Of a stretch of 64,000 nt of DNA, positions 35,877 to 44,094 are shown piece after piece. The DNA comes from Bradyrhizobium sp. 141 (GTDB lineage: Bacteria > Pseudomonadota > Alphaproteobacteria > Rhizobiales > Xanthobacteraceae): the NCBI RefSeq assembly GCF_023074055.1, contig NZ_JADPKR010000080.1, positions 124,001-188,000 of the forward strand. Reading direction: 5' to 3'. The notes under the pieces are model-generated. The model was not told the DNA's origin, ran no database searches, and saw nothing but the letters and a program-made list of their open reading frames with translations. The translations under genes and the position numbers were made by a program. Within the stretch, counting starts at the first letter, position 1; every line of letters starts with the position of its first letter.

Positions 35877-35927
35877 TGGTCCATAAAAAAGGACCAAGAA
35901 CGCACGAAAATCATGTACCAAGGACCA
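35877..35927. promoter_or_regulatory. Candidate MocR operator in the divergent spacer
   Basis: TGGTCC (35877-35882) and GGACCA (35891-35896) are perfect inverted arms around ATAAAAAA. GGACCA recurs at 35922-35927, overlapping the A of the MocR ATG, 31 bp (about three helical turns) from the previous copy. Paired direct and inverted short repeats are the known layout for GabR/PdxR-type regulators. Confidence 0.55.
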
Positions 35928-37336
35928 TGACCAAACCGCTGCGGCTTGAGCTCGATCGGTCTGCGAAGACACCGCTGACAGAGCAGATCCACAAAGGGAT
36001 CAGGGCCGCCATTGAGAGCGGCGTGCTCGCCCCGGGCGCGCGCCTGCCCTCATGGCAGGACTTGGCGGCCCAGCTTGGCGTCGCGCGCGGCACCGTGCGC
36101 TCAGCCTATGAAAAGCTCGCATCCGCCCAACTGATCGTCGCGGCCCGCGCGACAGGCACGCATGTTGCCGACCGGCCGCGCTTCCCCGTGCGGCGGGACA
36201 AGGCCCCGGCCCCCGGCTCATTCATGGAAATGTACCAGGAGCTCACGGCGGGCCCGGCGATCTTCCAGATGGGCGTGCCTGCACAGGAGACCTTTCCTGC
36301 GACGCTGCTCGCGCGAATGCGGGCGCGGGCGGTTCGTGCCGAAATGAGCGCTCCTGCGATTTACCCCGACCCGCGCGGCGAGCCGGACTTGCGACGCGAG
36401 ATCGCGGCTTACCTTGCGCTGGCGCGCGGGATCGAGTGCGCGCCGTCCCAGATCGTTATCACCAGCGGCTTCAGCGGCGGCCTCGGCCTGACGCTTCGTG
36501 TCCTCGGCATCGAGCAAAAGCAGAAGGTCTGGATGGAGGATCCCGGCTTTCCCTTCACCCGGCACGGGCTCGGGCTTGCGGGATTGTCGATCGTGCCGAT
36601 CGCGGTTGACGCTGATGGCATCGATGTCGATTTCGGCCTGCAACATGCACCCGACGCGGCGCTGGTTGTCGTGACGCCAGGGCAGCAGGCGCCGCTTGGA
36701 TCCACGCTGTCATTGGTGCGGCGCTCGCGCCTTCTCGATTGGGCGGCCCAAAACAAGGCATGGGTGATCGAGGATGACTATCTCAGCGAACTTCAACTCA
36801 AGGGCCGGGCCACGCCGGCGCTCGCCTCGCTCGATCGCGCCGGCCGCGTCATTCACATCGGCTCTTTCAGCAAGACCGTAACTCCTGCCTTACGGCTCGG
36901 TTTTATCGTTGCACCGGCCGCTCTGGCGTCGCGGTTTGCCGAGACGGCGGCGTGCCTCGCGCCGGCGCCTGGGCCCGGGGTGCAGCTCGCCACGGCCGAT
37001 TTCATGCGCGAGGGCCATTATCTCAGGCATCTGCGACGCACCAAGCGCGCCTACGCCGCGCAAGGCGATGCATTGCTGAAATACCTTCGCCCGCGCACCG
37101 CAAACGTTGCGATTAACGGATTGGCGGCGGTGCTGCGATTGCCGGGGCGGGCATCCGATCTTGCCATCGCCAAGGAAGCAGCACCGCTTGGACTGGCGCC
37201 TACGCCGCTGTCGCTCTGGTATGCGTCGAAGGCTTCGGCGCGCCAAGGATTGTTGCTGGGCGTCGCAACGTCTCCGCTCAAGAGGATCGAGGCGTCCTGC
37301 GACCGGCTCCTTCAGATCATCGACCGCCTGACGTGA
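35927..37336 (+). CDS. MocR/GabR-family transcriptional regulator with aminotransferase domain
   Basis: A 469-residue fusion. The N-terminal GntR-type winged helix (about residues 10-75: TPLTEQIHKGIRAAIESGVL, LAAQLGVARGTVRSAYEKL) is followed by a fold-type I aminotransferase domain. The PLP-binding lysine is in GSFSKTVTPALRLGF, and the PLP-pocket segments ITSGFSGGLGLTLRVL, WVIEDDYLSEL and DPGFPFTRHGL are present. Such proteins normally use PLP as an effector sensor, not as enzymes. The start ATG at 35927 overlaps an operator-like GGACCA. Divergent AhpD-like and HD genes are likely targets. Confidence 0.92.
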   Translation: MTKPLRLELDRSAKTPLTEQIHKGIRAAIESGVLAPGARLPSWQDLAAQLGVARGTVRSAYEKLASAQLIVAARATGTHVADRPRFPVRRDKAPAPGSFMEMYQELTAGPAIFQMGVPAQETFPATLLARMRARAVRAEMSAPAIYPDPRGEPDLRREIAAYLALARGIECAPSQIVITSGFSGGLGLTLRVLGIEQKQKVWMEDPGFPFTRHGLGLAGLSIVPIAVDADGIDVDFGLQHAPDAALVVVTPGQQAPLGSTLSLVRRSRLLDWAAQNKAWVIEDDYLSELQLKGRATPALASLDRAGRVIHIGSFSKTVTPALRLGFIVAPAALASRFAETAACLAPAPGPGVQLATADFMREGHYLRHLRRTKRAYAAQGDALLKYLRPRTANVAINGLAAVLRLPGRASDLAIAKEAAPLGLAPTPLSLWYASKASARQGLLLGVATSPLKRIEASCDRLLQIIDRLT

Positions 37337-37358
37337 TCCGACTCCGGCCTCGATGGTC

Positions 37359-38108
37359 TTAACCCGCCAGCGTCACGATCAAAGGCCCGTTTCGCGTCGC
37401 GATCACGGTGTGCTCGTACTGGACCGTCGGTGCCGCGGGGCTGCTGTAGAGCGTCCACGGATCATCGCCATCCTCTGCCCACTCGGCGCCAAGAGACAGG
37501 AATGGCTCGACGGTGAACACCAGGCCTTCGTTCATGATGCGGCGCTCGGAGCGGTCGGGCCATGTTGCGATCTCGGTCGGCTCCTCGTGGAGTGACAGGC
37601 CGACACCGTGACTGGCGAGATTGCGAACCAGGCTGTAGCCGTTCTTGCGCGCAAACGTCCCGATGGCCTGACCGATGCCGGCAATCGGTTTGCCGGCTCC
37701 AACCTGCTGGAGGCCCGTCCACATCGCGCGCCGGCCATCCCTGCAAAGACGTTCGACAGCGCGGGTTGCGGGCGGAACGGCGAACGAGGCGCCAGTATCG
37801 GCAAACAAGCCGTTCTTCTCGGCTGACACGTCGATGTTCACGAGGTCGCCGCGCGCGATCCGCCGCTCGCCAGGGATGCCGTGAGCGATCTCCTCGTTCA
37901 CGCTGATGCAGGTCGCCCCGGGAAACTCGTAGGCCAGCTCCGGGGCCGAACGCGCCCCGGCGGCCTCCAGGAGCTTTCGCCCGATCAGGTCGAGTTCAGA
38001 GGTGGTCATGCCCGGCTCGAGCGCCTTCCCCATCGCCTCCAGCGCATTGGCGACGATGCGTCCGATCTCTTTCAGGCGCATGAGGTCGTCGTCATCAGAG
38101 ATCGTCAT
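37359..38108 (-). CDS. map: Methionine aminopeptidase, type I
   Basis: This enzyme removes the N-terminal Met from nascent proteins. The five metal ligands are recognisable: VNIDVSAEKNGLFADTG (two Asp), ASHGVGLSLHEEP (His), FTVEPFLSLG (Glu) and QYEHTVI (Glu). At 249 residues it is normal for the single-domain enzyme. The ATG at 38108 (MTISDDDDLMRLKEIG) was chosen over an upstream frame. The gene converges on the MocR gene with a 22-bp gap. The 232 bp upstream (38109-38340) show no clear signal. Confidence 0.95.
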   Translation of the reverse strand: MTISDDDDLMRLKEIGRIVANALEAMGKALEPGMTTSELDLIGRKLLEAAGARSAPELAYEFPGATCISVNEEIAHGIPGERRIARGDLVNIDVSAEKNGLFADTGASFAVPPATRAVERLCRDGRRAMWTGLQQVGAGKPIAGIGQAIGTFARKNGYSLVRNLASHGVGLSLHEEPTEIATWPDRSERRIMNEGLVFTVEPFLSLGAEWAEDGDDPWTLYSSPAAPTVQYEHTVIATRNGPLIVTLAG

Positions 38109-38340
38109 GTCAGGGCTCTCTACGAAAACCGGGACATAGCGCTTGTGAAGGCGGCTTGCAAACCGGAGCGCGCACCGGAGAATCTTGCCGCAGACGCGCC
38201 GGCAATTCCGCGGGGGGTGCAGGCCCGCAGCCCGGACGACGGCGAATAAACGTGAACCGTCATGCCACCGCAAGTTGTGATCGCGCCAATCGTCGTATAG
38301 CGTCAGTCACGGTCCCTCATCTTACGTAGTCGATCGTTTC

Positions 38341-39597
38341 ATGCTCTCCCGAATATTGTTTCTCCTGGCCTCGCTGTTGTTTCCAGGCGCATTGCATGCC
38401 GCGGCAGCGCCAGCCGAGAAACCCGGATTTGCATCCAAGCTGACGATCTATCTGGCCAAGGGCGCTCCCGATGCGTGCGGGCCGGGTTGCGACCGCTGGA
38501 TCGCAATCGAGGGCGAGGTCGATCAGGACGCAGCGTCGCGCGTTCGCCGCTTCCTCGCCGGCGTCAAGGACACGCAGCGGCCGATCTACCTTCATTCGCC
38601 CGGTGGAAACGTGGAGCAGTCCTATGTGATCGGCCGGCTGCTACGCAGCCGCAAGGCGGTCGCGCGGGTTGGCCGAACGATCGCGACGGCGTGCGCCGCG
38701 GGCACGCAGGTGGACGCCGCGTGCCTGAAGATCAAGAACGCGACCGGCGAGGTCGAGGCCGAACTCACCACCCACCACGCGATGTGCAACTCGGCCTGCG
38801 GTTATCTGTTTCTCGGAGCGACCTCGCGCGAGGTTGCCCCCGATGCCGCGCTGGCAGTCCATAACTCCAGGCTGATCCTCCGCTTTCGAGGGAGTCCGCC
38901 TCCGGAGGTGGTCGCGGAGCTAAGGCAGCGTCGGATCGCCAGCGCCGACCGCGACCGCGCCGCCTTCATTGCTGCGATGGGAATCAGCAGCGAGCTTGAT
39001 GCTCTGATCCGCACCGTGAAGTTCGAAAGCCTGCACGTGCTGACGCGGCCCGAGCTCCATCGTTTCGGAATCGACACGCGGCCGCTTGCCGAGACGATGT
39101 GGAAGCTGGAGAAGCAAGCGCGGCCGTTCGTCCGCAAGGTCGCGGTCATGAAGAAGGAGAACGGCACCTCGTTCCGCACGATGGAGTGGCGGCTGTCTTG
39201 CGAAAGCAGCAAGCGTGTGCCGCTGACATTCGCGGGCGAGGTCGACGAGGCGGCCGTCGGAAAAAGCACGATCCTGATGACGGCGGATGCGGAGATGGGC
39301 AAGGAGGCCGGAGGATCCCCAGTGCGGTCCGGCAAGTACGAGCTCTGGCGGGGCAGCATCGACTCCGACACCGTCAAGGCGATGTTGGCGTCCCGCGCCC
39401 TGCATGTCCGCGAAACCACGACGATGCCGGACGACAAGACGGACACGACGAGATTCGACATTGACTTGACCGGCCTGGCGTCGGCGTGGACCCAGCTCAA
39501 GTCATCGTGCGCCTTGTCGACGCTCAGTCCGATCAGCCCTTGGCCCGCCACGGTGCCGAACGTCGGCACAACGCCCGCGTCCGCGCCGTCGCCATAA
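38341..39597 (+). CDS. Secreted ClpP/crotonase-fold protein (COG3904-like)
   Basis: A 418-residue protein with a signal peptide (MLSRILFLLASLLFPGALHA). The N-terminal half has the ClpP-like layout IYLHSPGGNVEQSYVIGRLL and, about 75 residues later, CNSACGYLFLGATSREV with a serine in the nucleophile position, followed by ALAVHNSR with a histidine. This matches the predicted periplasmic protein family COG3904, whose activity is unknown. Eight cysteines are present, several in the first 170 residues. A C-terminal domain (FRTMEWRLSCESSKRVPLTF onward) has no clear match. Envelope proteolysis is possible but unproven. Confidence 0.75.
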   Translation: MLSRILFLLASLLFPGALHAAAAPAEKPGFASKLTIYLAKGAPDACGPGCDRWIAIEGEVDQDAASRVRRFLAGVKDTQRPIYLHSPGGNVEQSYVIGRLLRSRKAVARVGRTIATACAAGTQVDAACLKIKNATGEVEAELTTHHAMCNSACGYLFLGATSREVAPDAALAVHNSRLILRFRGSPPPEVVAELRQRRIASADRDRAAFIAAMGISSELDALIRTVKFESLHVLTRPELHRFGIDTRPLAETMWKLEKQARPFVRKVAVMKKENGTSFRTMEWRLSCESSKRVPLTFAGEVDEAAVGKSTILMTADAEMGKEAGGSPVRSGKYELWRGSIDSDTVKAMLASRALHVRETTTMPDDKTDTTRFDIDLTGLASAWTQLKSSCALSTLSPISPWPATVPNVGTTPASAPSP

Positions 39598-39687
39598 GAG
39601 GGGCCGAATTGGTCTGATCGGCTTCGAACGTTCGATTTCGCCCGTGTCGCCACTCGAACTCGGGTCCAAGCACAGGCCTGGATTGAA

Positions 39688-40587
39688 CTACATGAAACCC
39701 GGATTGCGCGGGAGGTAGCTGGCCCAATCTCCGAATGGTCGATTCGACATCAGCAGCATCGGGAATGTCAGATGCATCCCGTGGTCGATCGCGGCCTTGA
39801 GCGCTGGCTCGCTCGCGCCGGGTATGAAGGCCGAAATGGTCGGAAAATCACTCTTCGCCGCGTACGACAACGTAGCAGCAAGCGCGGAGCCCACGAGATC
39901 TGGCCGGCGGACTGCAAGCGGGCCAATGTGTCCATCCGAAATATAGACATACCCAACGCACTCGCCGTCCGATTGAATGGTGAACCCGCTCGTCGTGCCC
40001 TCGCGCAGGAGATAGCGATGATGCTTCGCCCTGGAAACGCCGAGAGCGCCGACATCGATCAGTCCCAGCTCATCGAACCCGGCGGTCCCGGCCGCGAGAG
40101 ATTCAAGACGGAGCCGCGGCTCAGTCAACCGTGACGCCAGGCGGTCACGGGGTACGCTGACCATGTAGATCGGAAACCGCGGGAACAGTCCGTGGCGGAT
40201 GTATAATCCTTGAGAAACGTTGTTGAATGTGAAGGTGATCAGCGCCTTGATGGATGCTCCGCGCATCTCTGCCTGGGCGAACGTTTTACTGATGAGTTGA
40301 TTGCCAATGCCATCGCTCTGGCGATCAGGGGCCACGAACAGCTGCGCCAGAAACCAAAGCTCCCCACAGACCCAGCTCCACGCGAAACCGACAACTTCTC
40401 CGTCGTCATCGGCTACCCAAAGACCCTCGGGATCGTCCGCTAGCGAGAAGGCTTGGAAATTCTGCGGGCGAGAGGACGCCATCCTTCCGAAGCCCCGCCG
40501 CTCGGTGAGTTCGTTGATACTGGCGACCACCATCTCGTCGGCTTGCTTCAAGTCCTCCATGCGAGCGGGCCGGCACACGATAGCCAT
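39688..40587 (-). CDS. GNAT-family N-acetyltransferase
   Basis: A 299-residue protein. The first GNAT domain has strand-turn LAQLFVAPDRQSDGIGNQLI (acetyl-CoA-binding Q/RxxGxG-like) and the following YIRHGLFPRF segment. The C-terminal half (GYVYISDGHIGPLAVRRPDLVGSALAATL) resembles a second GNAT-like domain, so this may be a two-domain acetyltransferase. The substrate is unknown. The ATG at 40587 follows GGGAGG. Confidence 0.85.
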   Translation of the reverse strand: MAIVCRPARMEDLKQADEMVVASINELTERRGFGRMASSRPQNFQAFSLADDPEGLWVADDDGEVVGFAWSWVCGELWFLAQLFVAPDRQSDGIGNQLISKTFAQAEMRGASIKALITFTFNNVSQGLYIRHGLFPRFPIYMVSVPRDRLASRLTEPRLRLESLAAGTAGFDELGLIDVGALGVSRAKHHRYLLREGTTSGFTIQSDGECVGYVYISDGHIGPLAVRRPDLVGSALAATLSYAAKSDFPTISAFIPGASEPALKAAIDHGMHLTFPMLLMSNRPFGDWASYLPRNPGFM

Positions 40588-40699
40588 TCGAGTCCTCCCA
40601 GGAATCGCTACGCCCGGCAAACTACCAAGCCGGTCGCACCATGGTCATCTTCTACCGACATCTTAACACGATGAGAGCGACGAAATCCTGATCTGAGCA

Positions 40700-42076
40700 T
40701 CAAGCCAGGGGGCGGATGTTCTGGTTCATCCGGAAGAAGTTTGCCGGGTCGTATTTCGCTTTGATCCGCTGCAGACGCCGGTAGTTCGGTCCATAGGCGG
40801 CAACGACCGGATCGCCTGTCTCGTCGTCATCGAGATAATTGACATAGCGACCGGAGGCAAAGAAGGGCCGCATCCTTTCGTAGGTCTCGCGTGCCCATGA
40901 GATGCTGCGGCTCGTGTCGCTGGGCTGCATCCATTGCGCAAGGATCAGGAAATTATAGCCCTCCTGCCGGTGCGGAAATGCCGTATCCGCTGTATCGACG
41001 CGGGCCGCCGCACCATGGATGTGTTCGAGGAGGAACTGCCCCATGGACGTCGGGCAACGCGCAAAACATTCGATCATCGTCGCAATCGCACCATCGCTCA
41101 GCTCCGCGAGGAAGTTCGATTTCCAGTAATTGAAGGCGCCTTTCGGATAGTTGGCGTCGAGCATTCGGTTGAGCTCGCAATAGGGTATCGGTCCGACCGC
41201 ATCCAGGATCGGAGTCCCGAACTGTTTCAGCGGCCGCATCGCGCCTTCGGCATCCGCCACCGGACCGCAATGGCTGGTGACCAGGGCGGCGACCTCCGTG
41301 CCGGACCCGTCGGGCGCGTGGGTCAGGGATGCAAACAGCATGTGCTCGTCCGCGAGCGATCGCGTACTGGCCCTGAAGAATTCGAGCACATCCCGGGAGC
41401 GCTCGATCGGGTGGATGATCGGGCCGCCGGTGATGATTGGCCCGACCGTATGAAGATCGTACTCGAGGCCGGTGGCGATCCCGAAGTTTCCGCCGCCTCC
41501 GCGGATGGCCCAGAACAGATCGGGCTCCTCTTGCTTGCTGGCCCGCAAAACCTTGCCGTCGGCGGTGACGAGTTCGACCGCCCTCAAATTGTCCAGCGCG
41601 AGGCCGTACTTGCCCATCAGCCAGCCCAGCCCTCCGCCGAGGGTCAGGCCGGCGATCCCGGTGGTCGAGACCACGCCGCCGGTGACCGCAAGCCCGTGAA
41701 GTTGCGTTTCGCGATTCACCTCGCCCCAGGTGACCCCGCCCTGCGCCCATACGGTCTTGCCGACAGGGTCGACCCGAATGCCCTTCATGGGCGAGAGGTC
41801 GATCATGATCCCGCCGTCGATGGTTGCGCGCCCTGCCACATTATGGCCGCCGCCGCGAACCGCGACCTCGAGGCCGAGCTTGGTCGCAAGCGCCACGGCA
41901 TCAACGACGTCGGCCACGCTGCGGCATCTGGCAATCAATGCCGGCCGTTTGTCGACCAGCCCATTGTGAACCTTTCGCGCCTCCTCGTAGCCCTCGTCCG
42001 CTGGTTTGAGGAGTTGGCCTCCGAAGGAGGCGCCAAGATCGGCGGCAGCGCTGGCGACAGATGCGATCGACGACAT
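40700..42076 (-). CDS. FAD-linked oxidoreductase with berberine-bridge-type C-terminus
   Basis: A 458-residue flavoenzyme. The PCMH-type FAD domain shows VAVRGGGHNVAGRA (the His likely bound to FAD) and TLGGGLGWLMGKYGLALDN. The second cysteine of bicovalent enzymes is absent: the stretch reads VVSTTGIAGLT. The BBE domain at the C-terminus is typical: RLQRIKAKYDPANFFRMNQN. Its substrate is probably a sugar or alcohol, unproven. The divergent LysR gene 107 bp away is the likely regulator. Confidence 0.92.
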   Translation of the reverse strand: MSSIASVASAAADLGASFGGQLLKPADEGYEEARKVHNGLVDKRPALIARCRSVADVVDAVALATKLGLEVAVRGGGHNVAGRATIDGGIMIDLSPMKGIRVDPVGKTVWAQGGVTWGEVNRETQLHGLAVTGGVVSTTGIAGLTLGGGLGWLMGKYGLALDNLRAVELVTADGKVLRASKQEEPDLFWAIRGGGGNFGIATGLEYDLHTVGPIITGGPIIHPIERSRDVLEFFRASTRSLADEHMLFASLTHAPDGSGTEVAALVTSHCGPVADAEGAMRPLKQFGTPILDAVGPIPYCELNRMLDANYPKGAFNYWKSNFLAELSDGAIATMIECFARCPTSMGQFLLEHIHGAAARVDTADTAFPHRQEGYNFLILAQWMQPSDTSRSISWARETYERMRPFFASGRYVNYLDDDETGDPVVAAYGPNYRRLQRIKAKYDPANFFRMNQNIRPLA

Positions 42077-42154
42077 GACATGGTCTCCTCAGCCTGACTG
42101 GCGATATCCTCGATCGTGGGCTGTCTCGGCGCAAATCCGAAGAATTCAGGTGAC

Positions 42155-42171
42155 GGTGAATTGATTTCACC
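42155..42171. promoter_or_regulatory. LysR-type operator between the oxidase and the lysR gene
   Basis: GGTGAATTGATTTCACC is a perfect 6-bp inverted repeat with a TTGAT spacer and contains T-N11-A. It lies 13 bp before the LysR-family ATG, in the spacer shared with the divergent FAD oxidoreductase gene. Confidence 0.6.
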
Positions 42172-42183
42172 TAGACTGACCCC

Positions 42184-43092
42184 ATGCACAAGCTGCCGCC
42201 CCTGATCGAGCTTCGCGCCTTTGAAGCTGCCGCCCGCCACCTGAGCTTCAAGAAGGCCGCGGCAGAACTCGGCGTGACGCCAACGGCGATCAGCCACCAG
42301 ATCGGGCTGCTTGAGCAGTATTGCGGTCGCGCTCTGTTCCGCCGCAGGCCACGGCCTCTTTCCCTGACCGATGCCGGAGCGCGGCTTTTTCCCGCCATTC
42401 GCGACGGGCTCGAGGGGTTTGCGGCTGCAATCATGGCCGTCAGGCAGGAAGGCGACCAACAGCCTCTTCGGGTGACGACGACCAACGCTTTCGCCAGCCG
42501 CTGGCTCGTGCCCCGCCTGCCGCTCTGGCGGAAGTTGCATCCCGACGTGCGGCTCGAAGTCATCGGCACTGACACTGTGCTCGATCTGCAGGCCGGAGAT
42601 GGCGACGTGGCCATTCGCTATGCGACCAGCCGAGCCCGGCCGACAGACGGGCTCGTCGATGATCTCTTCACCGATACATTCTGGCCGGTCTGCAGCCCGC
42701 GTCTCCTTGCAACGGGGCGGCTGAAGAGACCTCTCGACCTTGCGAGCCACGTTCTGATCCACTCCTATTGGTCGCCTGCCGATCGCGAGCCACCCACATG
42801 GCAGAGATGGCTCGCCACGGCCCAGCGCAGGTGGCGCGAAGTGCCCCAATTCAAGGACATGCAGCACTTGAGCTTCAGGGAGGAACTGCACGCCATCGAG
42901 GCGGTGATCGCCGGACAGGGAGTGGGGGTTTTCAGTGATGTGCTCGTCGCAAACGACCTCGCAGCTGGGACGCTCGTGAAAGTGTTCAAGTTGAGCTTGC
43001 CTGGCTACGGCTTCCATGTGGTCAGCAAGCCGAGCCATCCTCGCGCGCGGACCATCCGCGCTTTCTCGGAGTGGTTGCGGTCAAGTCCTTGA
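42184..43092 (+). CDS. LysR-family transcriptional regulator (GcvA-like)
   Basis: A 302-residue regulator. The N-terminal HTH is LRAFEAAARHLSFKKAAAEL followed by GVTPTAISHQIGLLEQ. The effector domain includes LRVTTTNAFASRWLVPRLPLW and GDGDVAIRYATSRARP, as in GcvA-type proteins. The C-terminus is complete (RAFSEWLRSSP). It is divergent from the FAD oxidoreductase, with a T-N11-A palindrome in the spacer, and so likely controls it and itself. Confidence 0.93.
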   Translation: MHKLPPLIELRAFEAAARHLSFKKAAAELGVTPTAISHQIGLLEQYCGRALFRRRPRPLSLTDAGARLFPAIRDGLEGFAAAIMAVRQEGDQQPLRVTTTNAFASRWLVPRLPLWRKLHPDVRLEVIGTDTVLDLQAGDGDVAIRYATSRARPTDGLVDDLFTDTFWPVCSPRLLATGRLKRPLDLASHVLIHSYWSPADREPPTWQRWLATAQRRWREVPQFKDMQHLSFREELHAIEAVIAGQGVGVFSDVLVANDLAAGTLVKVFKLSLPGYGFHVVSKPSHPRARTIRAFSEWLRSSP

Positions 43093-43210
43093 TCCGCGGC
43101 TCGGTGCCCTCGACATGTCCAATGCGGCTCAAGCGGTGCATCCGGACTGACCGCAACGCCTCACCTTGCCTTTCGACGGCAGACGCGCTGACCTTTCAAG
43201 TCTCCACACC

Positions 43211-43984
43211 TCACACGGGCGTGTAAATCACCAGCTTCAGCGCAGGATCGTCGTTGGCCTGAAAGCTCGTGTGCTCGAAATTCAGCACGCCCCTGGTCGG
43301 ATGGTTCATGGTCTTGAGGCCCGAGGCGGTGTTGCGGATGTCGTGAGCTTCCCACCATTTGACGAATTCCGGACTGCCCTGGCGCAGCCGCGTCAGCAGC
43401 TCGGTGAAGGCGGGATCGCCGGCCCAGACGTCGTGGGTGGCGCGAAACATCGCAACCATGCTCTTGGCCACATCCGTCCAGCTCGCGCCGTAGAACTTTC
43501 GCGTTTGCTTGTTCGTCAGCACCAAGAGCAGCGTATTGCGATCCCGCTCCGGCAACTGCCCGAAACCGAAAATCTCCTCGGCCGCCGCATTCCAGGCCAG
43601 CACGTCCCAGCGCCGCCCGGTGATGTAGGCCGGCTGGGGCAGGCTCTCGATCATCCGCCGGATCGGCGGCGGCACGATTTCGCGCGTGAACGCGCTTGTT
43701 GCGCCGTCGCGGGCCAGCGCCTTCAGGTGCGCGTGCTCGGTCTTGCTGAGACGAAGAGCGCGGGCCAGCGCGTCGATGGTGGTGACGGACGGGCTGACGG
43801 TGCGGCCCTGCTCGAGGCGGATGTACCAGTCGACGCCGATGCCGGCGAGCTGCGCGACCTCCTCACGCCGCAAGCCCGCGGTGCGCCGCCGGTGGCCCGC
43901 CGGAAGGCCCACGGTCTTCGGCGACAGCTTTTCGCGGCGGGACCTAAGGAAATCGCCGAATTCGACGCGGCGTGGGTCGGCCAT
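43211..43984 (-). CDS. XRE-family regulator with MmyB-type ligand-binding domain
   Basis: A 257-residue regulator. The HTH region is FGDFLRSRREKL, GLRREEVAQLAGIGVDWYIRLEQGR and VTTIDALARALRL. The C-terminal domain (AYITGRRWDVLAWNAAAEEIFGFGQ and later AHDIRNTASGLKTMNHPTRGVLNFEH) is the MmyB-like PAS-type domain, which in other proteins binds a fatty acid or other small hydrophobic ligand. The ATG at 43984 was chosen over an upstream frame. A gene for a zinc-type alcohol dehydrogenase homologue is divergent 110 bp away; the pairing of such regulators with a dehydrogenase they control is common. Confidence 0.92.
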   Translation of the reverse strand: MADPRRVEFGDFLRSRREKLSPKTVGLPAGHRRRTAGLRREEVAQLAGIGVDWYIRLEQGRTVSPSVTTIDALARALRLSKTEHAHLKALARDGATSAFTREIVPPPIRRMIESLPQPAYITGRRWDVLAWNAAAEEIFGFGQLPERDRNTLLLVLTNKQTRKFYGASWTDVAKSMVAMFRATHDVWAGDPAFTELLTRLRQGSPEFVKWWEAHDIRNTASGLKTMNHPTRGVLNFEHTSFQANDDPALKLVIYTPV

Positions 43985-44006
43985 TGCTGTCGCTCCCGCG
44001 ATGGAG

Positions 44007-44037
44007 GGCCTCTGGAATACTAGGATAATACCAGGCC
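44007..44037. promoter_or_regulatory. Imperfect palindrome in the divergent spacer of XRE and dehydrogenase genes
   Basis: GGCCTCTGGAATACTAGG and its partner ending ACCAGGCC form an imperfect palindrome. The plus-strand hexamer GATAAT (44024-44029) is a good -10 element. The site probably holds overlapping divergent promoters with an XRE operator. Confidence 0.45.
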
Positions 44038-44094
44038 TTCTTGGCTCCTCCAAGGCGGCGCATATGGGCTTCACCCGACTTTGAGGTGAACATC

